Shown one piece after another: positions 49,772-59,048 of a DNA stretch of 64,000 bases. The notes beneath the pieces were generated by a model that saw only the letters and a program-made list of their open reading frames with translations, ran no database searches and had not been told where the DNA came from. Made by a program: the position numbers and the translations under genes. Position 1 is the stretch's first letter. Each line of letters begins with the position of its first letter. Where the stretch lies: contig OW569382.1 in assembly GCA_937625935.1 (NCBI GenBank), forward strand, positions 1 through 64,000, written 5' to 3'. Source of the stretch: Tetramitus jugosus. Lineage: Eukaryota; Heterolobosea; Eutetramitea; Acrasida; Vahlkampfiidae.

Positions 49772-50749
49772 TTATTCGTACTTTCTTGTTGCTCTGCCGG
49801 AATCTCCTTCGAATGTTTGTTCGAATGGAGGAACAAGTCTGTTTGGATTGATGGAGTCATGAGACATGTAATAATGGTACTTGATGTGTCTCATGTTCAC
49901 AGTTTCCTTGACACCAGGCATCTGGTAGATATCCATGGTATACTTGTGCAAATTCTTGAATTGAGCGAGCAATTTCCAATTGCACTTGAAATGAGTGTGA
50001 TACACGGTATCGAAACGAACCAATGTCGTAAACAGACGAACATCAGCCATAGTCAACTGATCATTGCTAAACAAGAATCGCTTCTTGTCCAAAATGTTGT
50101 CCAATCTCTCCAATGATGCGAACAATTCCTGATAGGCTTGTTCATAGGGTTTCTGTTGCGTAGCGAATCCACACTTGTACACTCCATTGTTCACCGTATT
50201 GTACACCCATTCGTTCAACTCATCAATCTCCTTCTTCCACTTGCTAGGATACAAATCAAGAGATGGATTCTTTGCCAATCCATTGTTGTTGAACTCTGAG
50301 TTTAACATTTCAATAATCTCAGAGCTCTCATTGGAAACAATCTTGTTTGTCTTCTTGTCAAAGAGCACAGGAACAGTGACTCTTCCTTCATAAATTGCAG
50401 GAGCAGTCGACTTGTTATAAATTTGTCTCAAATACTCCAGCTTCTCATCAGGGAACAATGGCTCTTCATCTCCTTCATGACCAAACCTCCATCCATTTCC
50501 CCGATTTTGTAAGAACCAGTCAACCGTAGTTACTCCGATAATATGATCCAGACCCTTGAGTTTAAGAACAAGAAGGCATCTACATGCCCATGGACAAGCA
50601 TAACTAATGTACAAGTGATACCTGTTTGCTTCTGGAGCAAAATTTGTGGAACCGTCTGCTTTGATCCAATCTCTGAACTGGGAAGTTACACGTTGGAAAC
50701 TACCGTCCTTTGCAGAGTCATCACCTACCTTGAAATCGTGAGCTGTCAT
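49772..50749 (-). CDS. Glutathionyl-hydroquinone reductase (omega/xi GST, Ecm4/YqjG type)
   Basis: A 325-residue protein, the usual length for the family. The N-terminal thioredoxin-like half has the catalytic Cys in YISYACPWACR (about residues 47-57), the signature of the xi class, with NRYHLY before it. The C-terminal helical half has DVRLFTTLVRFDTVYHTHFK, also typical. The enzyme reduces glutathionyl-hydroquinones using glutathione, in the cytosol or mitochondria. ATG 50749 is the first in frame. The last residues converge on the UBA-UBX gene, only 55 bases away. Confidence 0.9.
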   Translation of the reverse strand: MTAHDFKVGDDSAKDGSFQRVTSQFRDWIKADGSTNFAPEANRYHLYISYACPWACRCLLVLKLKGLDHIIGVTTVDWFLQNRGNGWRFGHEGDEEPLFPDEKLEYLRQIYNKSTAPAIYEGRVTVPVLFDKKTNKIVSNESSEIIEMLNSEFNNNGLAKNPSLDLYPSKWKKEIDELNEWVYNTVNNGVYKCGFATQQKPYEQAYQELFASLERLDNILDKKRFLFSNDQLTMADVRLFTTLVRFDTVYHTHFKCNWKLLAQFKNLHKYTMDIYQMPGVKETVNMRHIKYHYYMSHDSINPNRLVPPFEQTFEGDSGRATRKYE

Positions 50750-50972
50750 TTTTTTGTTTCACACTGGATGGATAAAAAGTATGTTATTGGTATATGTTGT
50801 TATTGCTTTTTGTGTTGTTGATCTGTTGAGCTGAAATTTTCGCTGCCCTCTTTATTTATACTTTGTGAAAGAAGACTTGGGCTGTGAACCCTTCTCAGAA
50901 CACTCCAACAGGTAAGAGGATGGTCGGACAATATTGCTTGTGTGCTCTTAAGAGACTTCCTAAATGTACAAC

Positions 50973-51962
50973 TCAACTCAAGATGCATCTTGACTTTGGA
51001 GCTGCTTCATTTGGTAGAGGATCTTCAAGGGCAGCCTGTTGATGAAATGTGTAAAGGCGTCTCAGTATTATATCAGACATTAGGGGTGCATTGTCGCAGG
51101 TCAGCTCAAAGTATTCCAAAGGCAAAACATCAAACACTTCTGCACAATCTTCGAGGAACCTATGTTTTGAAATGGGTGCTTCTTCTGACCAAACACCAAC
51201 GCCTACAATTAACACACCTTGGCACGCCTTTGGTGGAACAATATTTAACTGTGGTTGACTCTCCTTGAGGGCTACCAAAGCCCTTGACAAAGAATTAGAG
51301 TCGTAGGTACTACGTGAATAAGCAGTGGAATAACTGTCATCATTCCATGCATGCCGTGTGTCTACTGTGATCACCAAGCTTTGAGCTGCGCGGTAGTATA
51401 ACCTTGAAGTGAAGTCTGGAAAGCACTCTGATCCTTGACCTATCGTCCACCAGTGAAAGGTCAAGTTCGGAGTCACCTTTGGCTGTCGAGAAGCCATGCA
51501 CAAAACCCTGAAATCGATGCCCAACTGGTTGAACGGTGCACCGTCCTGTGGTATCACGAGCTGTTGGCTCTCTAAGGCATCTATCACTGTATGATTAATG
51601 CTGTTCTGCACACCAAACAAAATCTTTGTCTCCGTGCTATTCTTCGAGTGGTCATTCATGGATGTGGCCTCCACTCGATCGAACGGAAATTGATATAAGC
51701 GAACGTAGCACACATAGTCCTTCATTTCTTCACAACAGTTTTGGCTCATCATTGAAGTTATCCCCAGAGATTTCAACCCTCTTGTTGGTTGCCATTGTTC
51801 CATGATGCAAGCAAAGTCTCTCTTGAGAAGCACTGTCCACAAGTATCGGTCGGATAGGATGCGGTCCCGTGCAGCGAAGTTGATCTGAGAATAATGACAC
51901 ACATCGGATATAGGAAGAAAGAGCAGAACCTGGAAGAGTTCATCCCGGCTGAGTGTTGTCAT
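50973..51962 (-). CDS. F-box protein fused to a Rab/Ras-like pseudo-GTPase domain, CaaX end
   Basis: A 329-residue protein. An F-box lies at about residues 3-45 (LSRDELFQVLLFLPISDVCH ... LWTVLLKRDF). From about residue 115 on, the sequence follows a Rab-like fold: ETKILFGVQNSINHTVIDAL sits where the P-loop strand is expected, then LGIDFRVL (TIGVDF-like), LTFHWWTIGQGSECF (like LTFQIWDTAGQERF), LYYRAAQSLVITVD (YYRGA...VYD), VLIVGVGVWSEE where VGNKxD is usual, and YFELTCDNA (YFETSAK-like). The GxxxxGK(S/T) and NKxD residues are missing, so nucleotide binding is doubtful. The C-terminus CILS is a CaaX box (farnesyl-type). ATG 51962 is preferred; the longer frame overlaps the divergent neighbour. 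Confidence 0.6.
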   Translation of the reverse strand: MTTLSRDELFQVLLFLPISDVCHYSQINFAARDRILSDRYLWTVLLKRDFACIMEQWQPTRGLKSLGITSMMSQNCCEEMKDYVCYVRLYQFPFDRVEATSMNDHSKNSTETKILFGVQNSINHTVIDALESQQLVIPQDGAPFNQLGIDFRVLCMASRQPKVTPNLTFHWWTIGQGSECFPDFTSRLYYRAAQSLVITVDTRHAWNDDSYSTAYSRSTYDSNSLSRALVALKESQPQLNIVPPKACQGVLIVGVGVWSEEAPISKHRFLEDCAEVFDVLPLEYFELTCDNAPLMSDIILRRLYTFHQQAALEDPLPNEAAPKSRCILS

Positions 51963-52065
51963 GTTTTTTGACTTGTGGTTCTTGGGTGGAATTTTCTCTT
52001 TCCACGAACAAAAAACAAAGAACAAGTGTGTGAACCTCGAGTGAGCCCACACAATAGATTTGAGA

Positions 52066-52953
52066 ATGGGATCAACAGAAAGCACACAAGCCAGTAATCC
52101 ATCCTCGGATGAAGAAGAATTGAATCAAAATATTTATGAGGTCTTGTCATGTGACCTGCAATTGTACGTTCTAACGTTCTTGTACCTCACAGACCTGTAT
52201 CACATTTCATTGAGTTGCCAGCATGGTGCGGACTTGGTGCTGAGTGCTAAAAGTGATGGATACCTGTGGATGTTGTTGGCCAGTAACCTCGGGATCAACA
52301 ATAATGAAAACAGCAGTGTCCCACAGGAATGCAGATGCATGTGGAGACAAATTGTTCGTTCAAATATGATCCAATGGGATCCTGAGACAAGGAGACCAGT
52401 CACTGATCTTCGAATGCACAATAACAACAAGACCATATCATACAAGCGATACGGTGAGTGGGATACGATCCTAACCAATAGAAAACTTGAAATGGGAAGG
52501 GTTCATTGTTGGGAATACAGTCTAGATGAATACGGGACTGGTAATGCATACCGCATATTCGTTGGAATTGAGAGAAGCACTTTTGCGTTTACGACAGAGG
52601 GGCGCGACACGATTATCGGGTACTTTAGCGAAGGTGTGAGCTACAATGTTGGTGAGCATTCAATTCACAAAGAGGGATCTCGTACTGGGAGATCTGTTCT
52701 GCAGGAAAAGTTCCAAACGGGAGACAGGATTGCTATCAAACTCGATTTGAAGAATTTGAGCAGCTCAAAGACTGCTTCCATGTATCTCTTCAAGAACAAT
52801 GAGCACTTTCACACAGTGGGGGACATTGCGACACAAGATATAGTGTATTATCCTGCTATTTCAGTCATTGGTCGACAGAGAGTGTCCATTCGAACTAGAG
52901 ATCCTTCCACTCTGCGTTCCAGTATGTGGTTTGGAAATCACAAAATTATGTAA
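52066..52953 (+). CDS. F-box-like SPRY protein
   Basis: A 295-residue protein starting at ATG 52066 (the longer frame begins at TTG). An F-box-like helix set covers about residues 25-70 (LSCDLQLYVLTFLYLTDLYH, then GYLWMLLASNLG). The second half (about 145-290) has a SPRY/B30.2 character: VHCWEYSLDEYGTGNAYRIF, then VGEHSIHKEG and a final YYPAISVIGRQRVSI. The N-terminus MGSTES fits the N-myristoylation consensus MGxxxS. It would act as an SCF-type adaptor, possibly at membranes. It diverges from the F-box/Rab-like gene with 103 bases between starts. Confidence 0.6.
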   Translation: MGSTESTQASNPSSDEEELNQNIYEVLSCDLQLYVLTFLYLTDLYHISLSCQHGADLVLSAKSDGYLWMLLASNLGINNNENSSVPQECRCMWRQIVRSNMIQWDPETRRPVTDLRMHNNNKTISYKRYGEWDTILTNRKLEMGRVHCWEYSLDEYGTGNAYRIFVGIERSTFAFTTEGRDTIIGYFSEGVSYNVGEHSIHKEGSRTGRSVLQEKFQTGDRIAIKLDLKNLSSSKTASMYLFKNNEHFHTVGDIATQDIVYYPAISVIGRQRVSIRTRDPSTLRSSMWFGNHKIM

Positions 52954-53118
52954 ACTTTCAATCGAACAGTTCGTTGGCCCTTTTCTGTAAGTACGGATCA
53001 AAATTATCCGATGTGACAGGTAGGGTAACTTCCCCCTTACATTTGACACATTGCGAGTTCACGAGGTCATAAACACAATCCAGAACACAAAGAACGAACG
53101 AAACGAAACCTCACCCCC

Positions 53119-54711
53119 ATGAAACGATTAAGACTTGAGGAAGAGACTTCTTCCACTCCCAGAAAATTTCTCAAAAATTCTGGTGACTCCAATGGTTTGT
53201 CACATGACATGCTCGTCAACATTTATCACTTCTTGCCTGCACGTGAAGTGTTTGATTCTTGTGCTCTGGTGTCCCAAGATTGGTACCACAGTTTTTCTGA
53301 TCAAAACATGTGGAAAGACAGATACTTGAAAAAGGAGTGGGAGTCTGATACTGCGGATGATACTGTCGTGCCTATTGATCAACCATCGACTCTGAGGGAT
53401 GATCAGACGGATCAAATGAACTGGAAGGCTTGTTACAAGAACAGTGCAAGAAACATGTGGTTGATGGAGACCTATTTGCATAGATTGAAAAAACGTGTAG
53501 AAGCTCTAGCAAATACTCCTGGTATCACAGTGACTCACTTTAATCTGTCTGAAGGCATCACTAAAGACTCTGCTTTTGAAGAGATGGAGAAACTACAATC
53601 AAGTGAAGATGGTGACGTCAAAATCCCAGGTCCTTTGAGAGCGTTCTATCAACAAACAAATGGTTTTGCACTTCGTTGGACGGAAGATCCAGATGCTGAG
53701 CCATTTGAGTCTACCTCGGAGCCACTTCTTGATATCACGCTCATGTCTGGAGAGGAGCAAGATGAAGATGAGGAGGAGGATGAAGAGACAGAGAGCAAAG
53801 TTCGTTCATTTGTCATCAACATTCAGTCCTTAGAAAAGTGCTTCAAGCCCTTTCATACATGCTACTTTGACATATTCGGTAATGATATCGATCTCAGAAC
53901 TCTATTTCCTTTTTCTGTGCCTCAAAATGATCATGTTGACTTCTTGATTGATCAAAATGAGGATGCTGGATATACCTACTGGTGGACTAAACAACACAAG
54001 GAAGAAGGCGACTGGTCTGATGGAATTGATTGGACTGAGTTCACGAATGGAATCAAGTACACGCCTGAAATTGCATCACCGTCTCTTTACCTCGAAGAGC
54101 TCCTCGTAGGAATTGACTACTTTATTGCTCTCCGAGATACCACTCACTCCGCCGAGTATACAGATGTGAAATCTTTGATGTTGGTGAATCCAAGTTTCGA
54201 GTGGAAAGATTTTGAAGATGAAAGAGAGTTAGATCCTCCAAGAGGAGACTATAGCTCTCAAGATCGCGACTTACTGAACATCGCGAACCACAGACGATTG
54301 ACCTCCATTTCTTTCTGCATTCGTTTCGCACATGATGGAATTGAGAGAGTAGTATCATTGTATCCCAAACAATGGAACAAGAAGGGAGGATTGGTTCTGG
54401 AAGGAAAGTTGGAACAACCACTGGTAGGCAACAGTTATACTGTCATCATTAGCGCTGGTAGATATAAACTCGCAAATTCTTGGCAGAATATCGTTGAAAC
54501 CAAGATGGACGACAATGCCGCAACAGGTACCTTGGACATGGAGCTGTTGAATGGTGCAATCACGCTTAGTACCTCAGCAGAGGATATTTCAGTGACATTG
54601 AATGGAAACTATGACTCCTCCGCATTGATCAACAAGATTGCCGGGCTCGGAGTATGGTACCGATTCACCAAAGAGAACTCATTCAAGACAGTGGGCATTG
54701 CTCCCTACTGA
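53119..54711 (+). CDS. F-box and SUKH (SMI1/KNR4) domain protein, FBXO3-like N-terminal layout
   Basis: A 530-residue protein. The F-box is at about residues 25-70 (LSHDMLVNIYHFLPAREVFD ... WYHSFSDQNMWKDRYL). A SUKH-type domain follows at about 155-320: IPGPLRAFYQQTNGFALRW is the hallmark start (Pro, then NGF and Trp), and later strands run through FDIFGNDIDL. F-box followed by SUKH is the layout of FBXO3. The C-terminal ~200 residues form another, probably beta-rich, domain that I could not assign to ApaG. SUKH domains bind partner proteins, so this is likely an SCF ubiquitin-ligase receptor. Confidence 0.7.
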   Translation: MKRLRLEEETSSTPRKFLKNSGDSNGLSHDMLVNIYHFLPAREVFDSCALVSQDWYHSFSDQNMWKDRYLKKEWESDTADDTVVPIDQPSTLRDDQTDQMNWKACYKNSARNMWLMETYLHRLKKRVEALANTPGITVTHFNLSEGITKDSAFEEMEKLQSSEDGDVKIPGPLRAFYQQTNGFALRWTEDPDAEPFESTSEPLLDITLMSGEEQDEDEEEDEETESKVRSFVINIQSLEKCFKPFHTCYFDIFGNDIDLRTLFPFSVPQNDHVDFLIDQNEDAGYTYWWTKQHKEEGDWSDGIDWTEFTNGIKYTPEIASPSLYLEELLVGIDYFIALRDTTHSAEYTDVKSLMLVNPSFEWKDFEDERELDPPRGDYSSQDRDLLNIANHRRLTSISFCIRFAHDGIERVVSLYPKQWNKKGGLVLEGKLEQPLVGNSYTVIISAGRYKLANSWQNIVETKMDDNAATGTLDMELLNGAITLSTSAEDISVTLNGNYDSSALINKIAGLGVWYRFTKENSFKTVGIAPY

Positions 54712-54913
54712 TACAGAAGCTCCCTTATCATTTCATTGGTCCGTTGTTCCTCCTCGGAAAGTTATTTGGCGAGATCAACCAGATTGAATCCGACCAAACG
54801 ATACTCTACTCATAATAAACACGCCAACTTAATATGCCACCTTCAAAAGTGGCGAAAAACAAAACCATTAAAATTATGAGAAATAGTAAAATTGGTGGTT
54901 TTGTAATCACAAA

Positions 54914-54983
54914 TCGGTCATGGTATAGGGGTAGCATTCCAGACTGTCACTCTGGCGACCCGGGTTCGATTCCCGGTGATCGA
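54914..54983 (+). tRNA. tRNA-Asp (GTC)
   Basis: A full cloverleaf can be drawn: acceptor TCGGTCA with TGATCGA (7 bp, one G-U), a D arm GTAT/GCAT with one A-C mismatch, anticodon stem CCAGA/TCTGG with loop CTGTCAC (anticodon GTC), a four-base variable loop and T stem CCGGG/CCCGG with TTCGATT loop. No intron and no encoded CCA. It lies between two F-box genes. Confidence 0.9.
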
Positions 54984-54987
54984 GATC

Positions 54988-54992
54988 TTTTT
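54988..54992 (+). terminator. Pol III terminator (T5)
   Basis: TTTTT starting four bases after the last tRNA base, the expected RNA polymerase III stop. Confidence 0.7.
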
Positions 54993-55045
54993 GTGATTTT
55001 GGAGTGGTTCGCAGGAGTTCCGGATAACAAACAAAAACCAAAACC

Positions 55046-56185
55046 ATGGGAGCCTTTTTGTGCAAGGATGATCCTGCTGTGACACGCAACGATGCTCACC
55101 CGTACGGCAACTCCAAGTTGTCCCAACAGATACCTACCACCAATATTCAAGAGTTGTTGTCATTCCAGTCTGACGTCCTGGCACTTATTGTCTCTTTTCT
55201 GGCCCATGTGGACAAGCAAGCCAGAATTGCAATGTCCAACAAGTCTGCGGATCGCAACGTGTTCAATCTGAGCTACTGCTGCAAAGAATTTCATTTCAGT
55301 ATTCATTACTCTGACGGTATGAACGAATTTTGGAAGAATCGCCTGTTGCACTACTTTAGTTTCTCTCGGTGGAATCGGAGCTTGTTGTACCAAAAGGAAA
55401 ATGATGCTTATTTGGCACAAATGGTGGATGATTATACGCAAGAAGCAAGTGGATATCGATACTTGTCACAAGCCGAGAAGGAGAGAGTGGGTCTAATGCC
55501 GCCACTGTCCTTCTTTTTTCAGTATCAGATTGAACAATTGAAGGCGATTCGTGAGTTGAGTCAAAAGAAAAACGTGAGATTTATATCACTCACGGGATAC
55601 CACTTGTCAGATGAGCTTGAAGTGATTGATTTCCTTGTTCGACATGTGGCTGATAGGCCGAAACGAAGTCACGAGCGCATATCTCTGACGAATTTGGAGT
55701 ATGAAAAGTGTCATCCTATGGCTCAAAAATTGTTCACCCTTTGTACGAGAATTACTCAGATATGGGTTGACAATAAGCCAATTGTTATTGTACGTATGGA
55801 GCGAAGTGTTGTAGGCTATTACAAGTACAGAGGCTTATCATTTTATGGATACGTCTACTGCGATCGAGAAATCGAACCGAGTGAAGAACCAAACAGCACA
55901 AGCTCAGATAGTCAAATAGCACTCCAAGAAGGACATTTTAAGTCGTCTGGAATTGCTTCCACAGAGAGAAGAGTTATATACTGGATGAAAACCGAGGCAG
56001 GAAAGGTGTTGACAAAGAGAGCTGATAGTTTGTTCCAGGCTCCCCTTTGGAGAGCTGCAGATGAAGAACATACCAAACGACGTCTAAAAGTGAAGAAACG
56101 CATCATTGGCGTACACGACTACAACCACAAGGACACCCTATCGGATTGGCTCAATGGTTCCATCAAGGATGTCTATTGGCGATAA
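55046..56185 (+). CDS. F-box-like protein with lipidation-type N-terminus
   Basis: A 379-residue protein starting at ATG 55046, only 54 bases after the tRNA terminator. MGAFLCKDD has Gly2 and Cys6, which suits myristoylation or palmitoylation. Residues ~38-95 look like a diverged F-box (LLSFQSDVLALIVSFLAHVD, then FNLSYCCKEFHFSIH ... FWKNRLLHYF). The rest is mixed alpha/beta of no known family. By position and style it belongs to the F-box group next to it. Confidence 0.55.
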   Translation: MGAFLCKDDPAVTRNDAHPYGNSKLSQQIPTTNIQELLSFQSDVLALIVSFLAHVDKQARIAMSNKSADRNVFNLSYCCKEFHFSIHYSDGMNEFWKNRLLHYFSFSRWNRSLLYQKENDAYLAQMVDDYTQEASGYRYLSQAEKERVGLMPPLSFFFQYQIEQLKAIRELSQKKNVRFISLTGYHLSDELEVIDFLVRHVADRPKRSHERISLTNLEYEKCHPMAQKLFTLCTRITQIWVDNKPIVIVRMERSVVGYYKYRGLSFYGYVYCDREIEPSEEPNSTSSDSQIALQEGHFKSSGIASTERRVIYWMKTEAGKVLTKRADSLFQAPLWRAADEEHTKRRLKVKKRIIGVHDYNHKDTLSDWLNGSIKDVYWR

Positions 56186-56331
56186 AAACCAAACATCGGA
56201 CAAACAATTGCTGTTCAGAACATCATGCAACCACCACACACCCTTCCAAAAAGAATAAAAAAGTAAATAAAAGTAGAATTCAATTTATTCTTCTTCTCCA
56301 TGGAAAGCAAAAAAATCATCAAACCAAAATC

Positions 56332-58788
56332 ATGAATCAAAACAACATCCAACAACAACAACCATCACAACCACCACTCTCAACTTCAACTTTCTCTCCT
56401 TCATCCACAACATCCTCTCCCCACTCTCCCACCTCCAACAACTCGACCAACAACTCTACCGACAACTCTACCAATAACACTTCCAATAACAGTAATAATA
56501 ATAGTAACAATAATGAAGAACCAACGATACTTCAATTACTCATCAGTACAGCTTCTTCACTCAAGAGAGCATTTCCACAGTACAAGCATGTTACGATTGG
56601 TGACTTGGTATTCGGATTGGTCATGGTTGCTCATCAACATGACTCTCACCGTTTTTATGAACAAGAACTCGAAAATCCAAAGTGTCTCAAAATTCCTCCG
56701 ACGACAATGATAACTCCGATGACTACAGCTAAAAATAGTCTTCACATGTGGAAACCACACAAGTATATTAATCCGGAGCATGTTCCAATGACTCTGATTG
56801 AAAAGAGTCATTTGTTGTGTCATTATTCTGATTTGGTGTATTATCCAATTTGTCATTGGGAAGAAGAAGCGCAACAGCAGCAGTTTCAATCCGAAGCTGA
56901 ACACCAATTGGAAAACGGTGAAAATTTAGAAAACGCGGAAAATGCGGAAAACGCGGGAAATGAAAAATTACAGGTTGAAAAATCTGAAAACTCAGAACAT
57001 GCATGTGGTAATCGTAATAGTAGCAATCGAATGGAATGGACACATGATCCAAATTCATCAGAGACAACAACAGAGGGATTGAATTCTATTCTAATGCCAC
57101 ATGCCTATTTGGACAATGGAATGAGACCGACGAGTTACATGAGACATTTGCTGTATTATCGATCGGAATCAAAGCACTGTCAACAAGTGTACATGTGTAA
57201 ATTGGATTTGAATCTAAAGAGCTTGATTGTGAGTATTCGAGGAACGAAAAACGTGTTTGATATATTTACGGATTTGTCATGTGAGGCGAGTGAATTGGAA
57301 GCGCATGAATTTTATTTGACAACGCGACAACAAGGAGAGAAGAATCGGAATCTATCAGCATCATTGCAGTGTGAAACGTTGTGTGAGACGAGTCATGCTG
57401 ATAATGGCGATAATGAAAAGTATGATCAAATGATCAAGGGTACGGTTCATGGTGGGTTTGTCAAATCGGCCACCTCAATGTTTAATCAAATGAAGCCGTT
57501 GATTGATGCCTTGTTCTTGAATCGAAATAAGCCACTATTGGGCACGGATGATGACACACAAATGATGAAATCGTCAAAACATACGATTGTTCATCCTCGG
57601 TTGCATCAGGAGATTGAAACGTATCGCAATGAGATTCAATCTATTGATTTGTGTGGTCATTCGATGGGTGGTGGAGTCGGTACCATCTTGGCCATCTTGT
57701 TGCGAGAGTACTTTATCAAGCAACGCGAGAAGTGCCGCCAGAGTGATCACAGCGATGAAAGTACTGTTTTTTGTCCTGATATTCAAGTGACGACATTTGG
57801 TAGTTCTGCACTCGTTGATGCCAAGTTGTCTCAGTGGTCACAATCATTTGTCAATTCATTTATTTTGGGTGGTGATATCGTCCCTCGTTTGTCTCTCGGT
57901 CAATCAGAGATTTTGCGCCAGGAAGTGAATGCAACCAACTGGAGAGATCGCTTACAAATGATATTGAGTGAGCATGAGAGAGTGGGCTATGTGGCCAATA
58001 AGGCAGATCAATGGCTCACGAGCTGGGGATTGCCTGGTATTTTTAACACGCCTACGAGTGGCACAAACAGTGCGACATCTCCCATGTCTAAAGATGCAAA
58101 TGATGAGGATAGTGTGTTGGCAGGGCCCATGCTTACAGATGCTGCGGAAGCGTTGACGACCTTGGAACAAATGCCGCCTCTTGTAACACTATTCCCACCT
58201 GGTAACTGCTACCTTCTTGTTCCTCTCCGTCACAATGCTACTCGTATCGATTTCAAACAGGTGCTGTTTGATGCAATTGATACTCGGTTCGGTGGAGGCA
58301 ACAGTGAAGATATGACAGAGAGTGACTCAACAGAAGAGAACAGCAGTAAGAAAAGTGTTCTGGAGCGACTGAAAACCGAGTCCACACCGAAGAAGAAGCG
58401 GAGTTACAAGAGTTGGATCAGTAATAGTCTGGGTAACGTTCTGAGAAGCACTGCGAGCAGTCTAATCGAAGACACTCCAGCATCACATCGTGACAGCACA
58501 GAACAGAGTAAGTATCCTGTTCGAGTCATTACGCGGTGCAGTCCAGGGGCAAACAAGGAAGGCTTTGTGCTACGGAGAGTAGATGCTCAACACTTTGACA
58601 AAATCATATTGAGTCAGTACATGTTCGATGATCACAGATTGGACCACATGTTTGACGCATTTAGTTGTGTCTTGAGTATGGAACGGAGGATGATTGAACA
58701 GAATCAAGTTTGCCTCGATGACAACAACATAGATGAAGCACAAGAGTTGTATGTCAGTGCCAAGATACCCTCATTTCCTCAACAATAA
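56332..58788 (+). CDS. Class 3 lipase, diacylglycerol-lipase-like
   Basis: An 818-residue protein. The first ~65 residues are low complexity (Gln, Ser, Thr, Asn). The alpha/beta-hydrolase core has LIVSIRGTKNVFDIFTDL, VHGGFVKSA and the nucleophile elbow IDLCGHSMGGGVG with Ser at about residue 444. The acid is probably Asp in LGGDIVPRLS (about 513) and the base a His in FDDHRLDHMFDAF (about 768), the order found in sn-1-specific diacylglycerol lipases. Insertions rich in Ser and acidic residues separate these. No obvious membrane segments occur, unlike animal DAGLs. ATG 56332 is used because the longer frame starts inside the previous gene without ATG. Confidence 0.8.
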   Translation: MNQNNIQQQQPSQPPLSTSTFSPSSTTSSPHSPTSNNSTNNSTDNSTNNTSNNSNNNSNNNEEPTILQLLISTASSLKRAFPQYKHVTIGDLVFGLVMVAHQHDSHRFYEQELENPKCLKIPPTTMITPMTTAKNSLHMWKPHKYINPEHVPMTLIEKSHLLCHYSDLVYYPICHWEEEAQQQQFQSEAEHQLENGENLENAENAENAGNEKLQVEKSENSEHACGNRNSSNRMEWTHDPNSSETTTEGLNSILMPHAYLDNGMRPTSYMRHLLYYRSESKHCQQVYMCKLDLNLKSLIVSIRGTKNVFDIFTDLSCEASELEAHEFYLTTRQQGEKNRNLSASLQCETLCETSHADNGDNEKYDQMIKGTVHGGFVKSATSMFNQMKPLIDALFLNRNKPLLGTDDDTQMMKSSKHTIVHPRLHQEIETYRNEIQSIDLCGHSMGGGVGTILAILLREYFIKQREKCRQSDHSDESTVFCPDIQVTTFGSSALVDAKLSQWSQSFVNSFILGGDIVPRLSLGQSEILRQEVNATNWRDRLQMILSEHERVGYVANKADQWLTSWGLPGIFNTPTSGTNSATSPMSKDANDEDSVLAGPMLTDAAEALTTLEQMPPLVTLFPPGNCYLLVPLRHNATRIDFKQVLFDAIDTRFGGGNSEDMTESDSTEENSSKKSVLERLKTESTPKKKRSYKSWISNSLGNVLRSTASSLIEDTPASHRDSTEQSKYPVRVITRCSPGANKEGFVLRRVDAQHFDKIILSQYMFDDHRLDHMFDAFSCVLSMERRMIEQNQVCLDDNNIDEAQELYVSAKIPSFPQQ

Positions 58789-58893
58789 GGCGATCTTGAC
58801 GATCTTGAGGTAGCATCGAAATTCTTCATTAACATGAACTCATTGTAAGTTCAATTCCGGAGTTAGTTGAAATGGAACGGCTGCAGGAAACTA

Positions 58894-58929
58894 CGCCCGA
58901 GTTCAACCTCACTCCGTTGAACTCGGGCG
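58894..58929. repeat. Perfect 14-bp inverted repeat
   Basis: CGCCCGAGTTCAAC (58894-58907) and GTTGAACTCGGGCG (58916-58929) are exact inverted arms around the 8-base loop CTCACTCC. It is far more GC-rich than its surroundings and lies 120 bases before the ATG of the beta-trefoil gene. It could be a protein-binding palindrome or an RNA hairpin in the 5' leader. Confidence 0.75.
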
Positions 58930-59048
58930 TCATGTCACCGCCGCTCCACCTCCCCTTCTAGGATAGGATAAAATCCAAAGCCTTCTTTCAGCCAATTGTG
59001 TCACAAACAACAACACATATCCCAGAATACAAACAACAAAACTACAAC

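Noticed and set aside
54834-55082. Open frames on both strands over the tRNA-Asp gene
   Set aside because: They exist only because the tRNA lacks stops in those frames.
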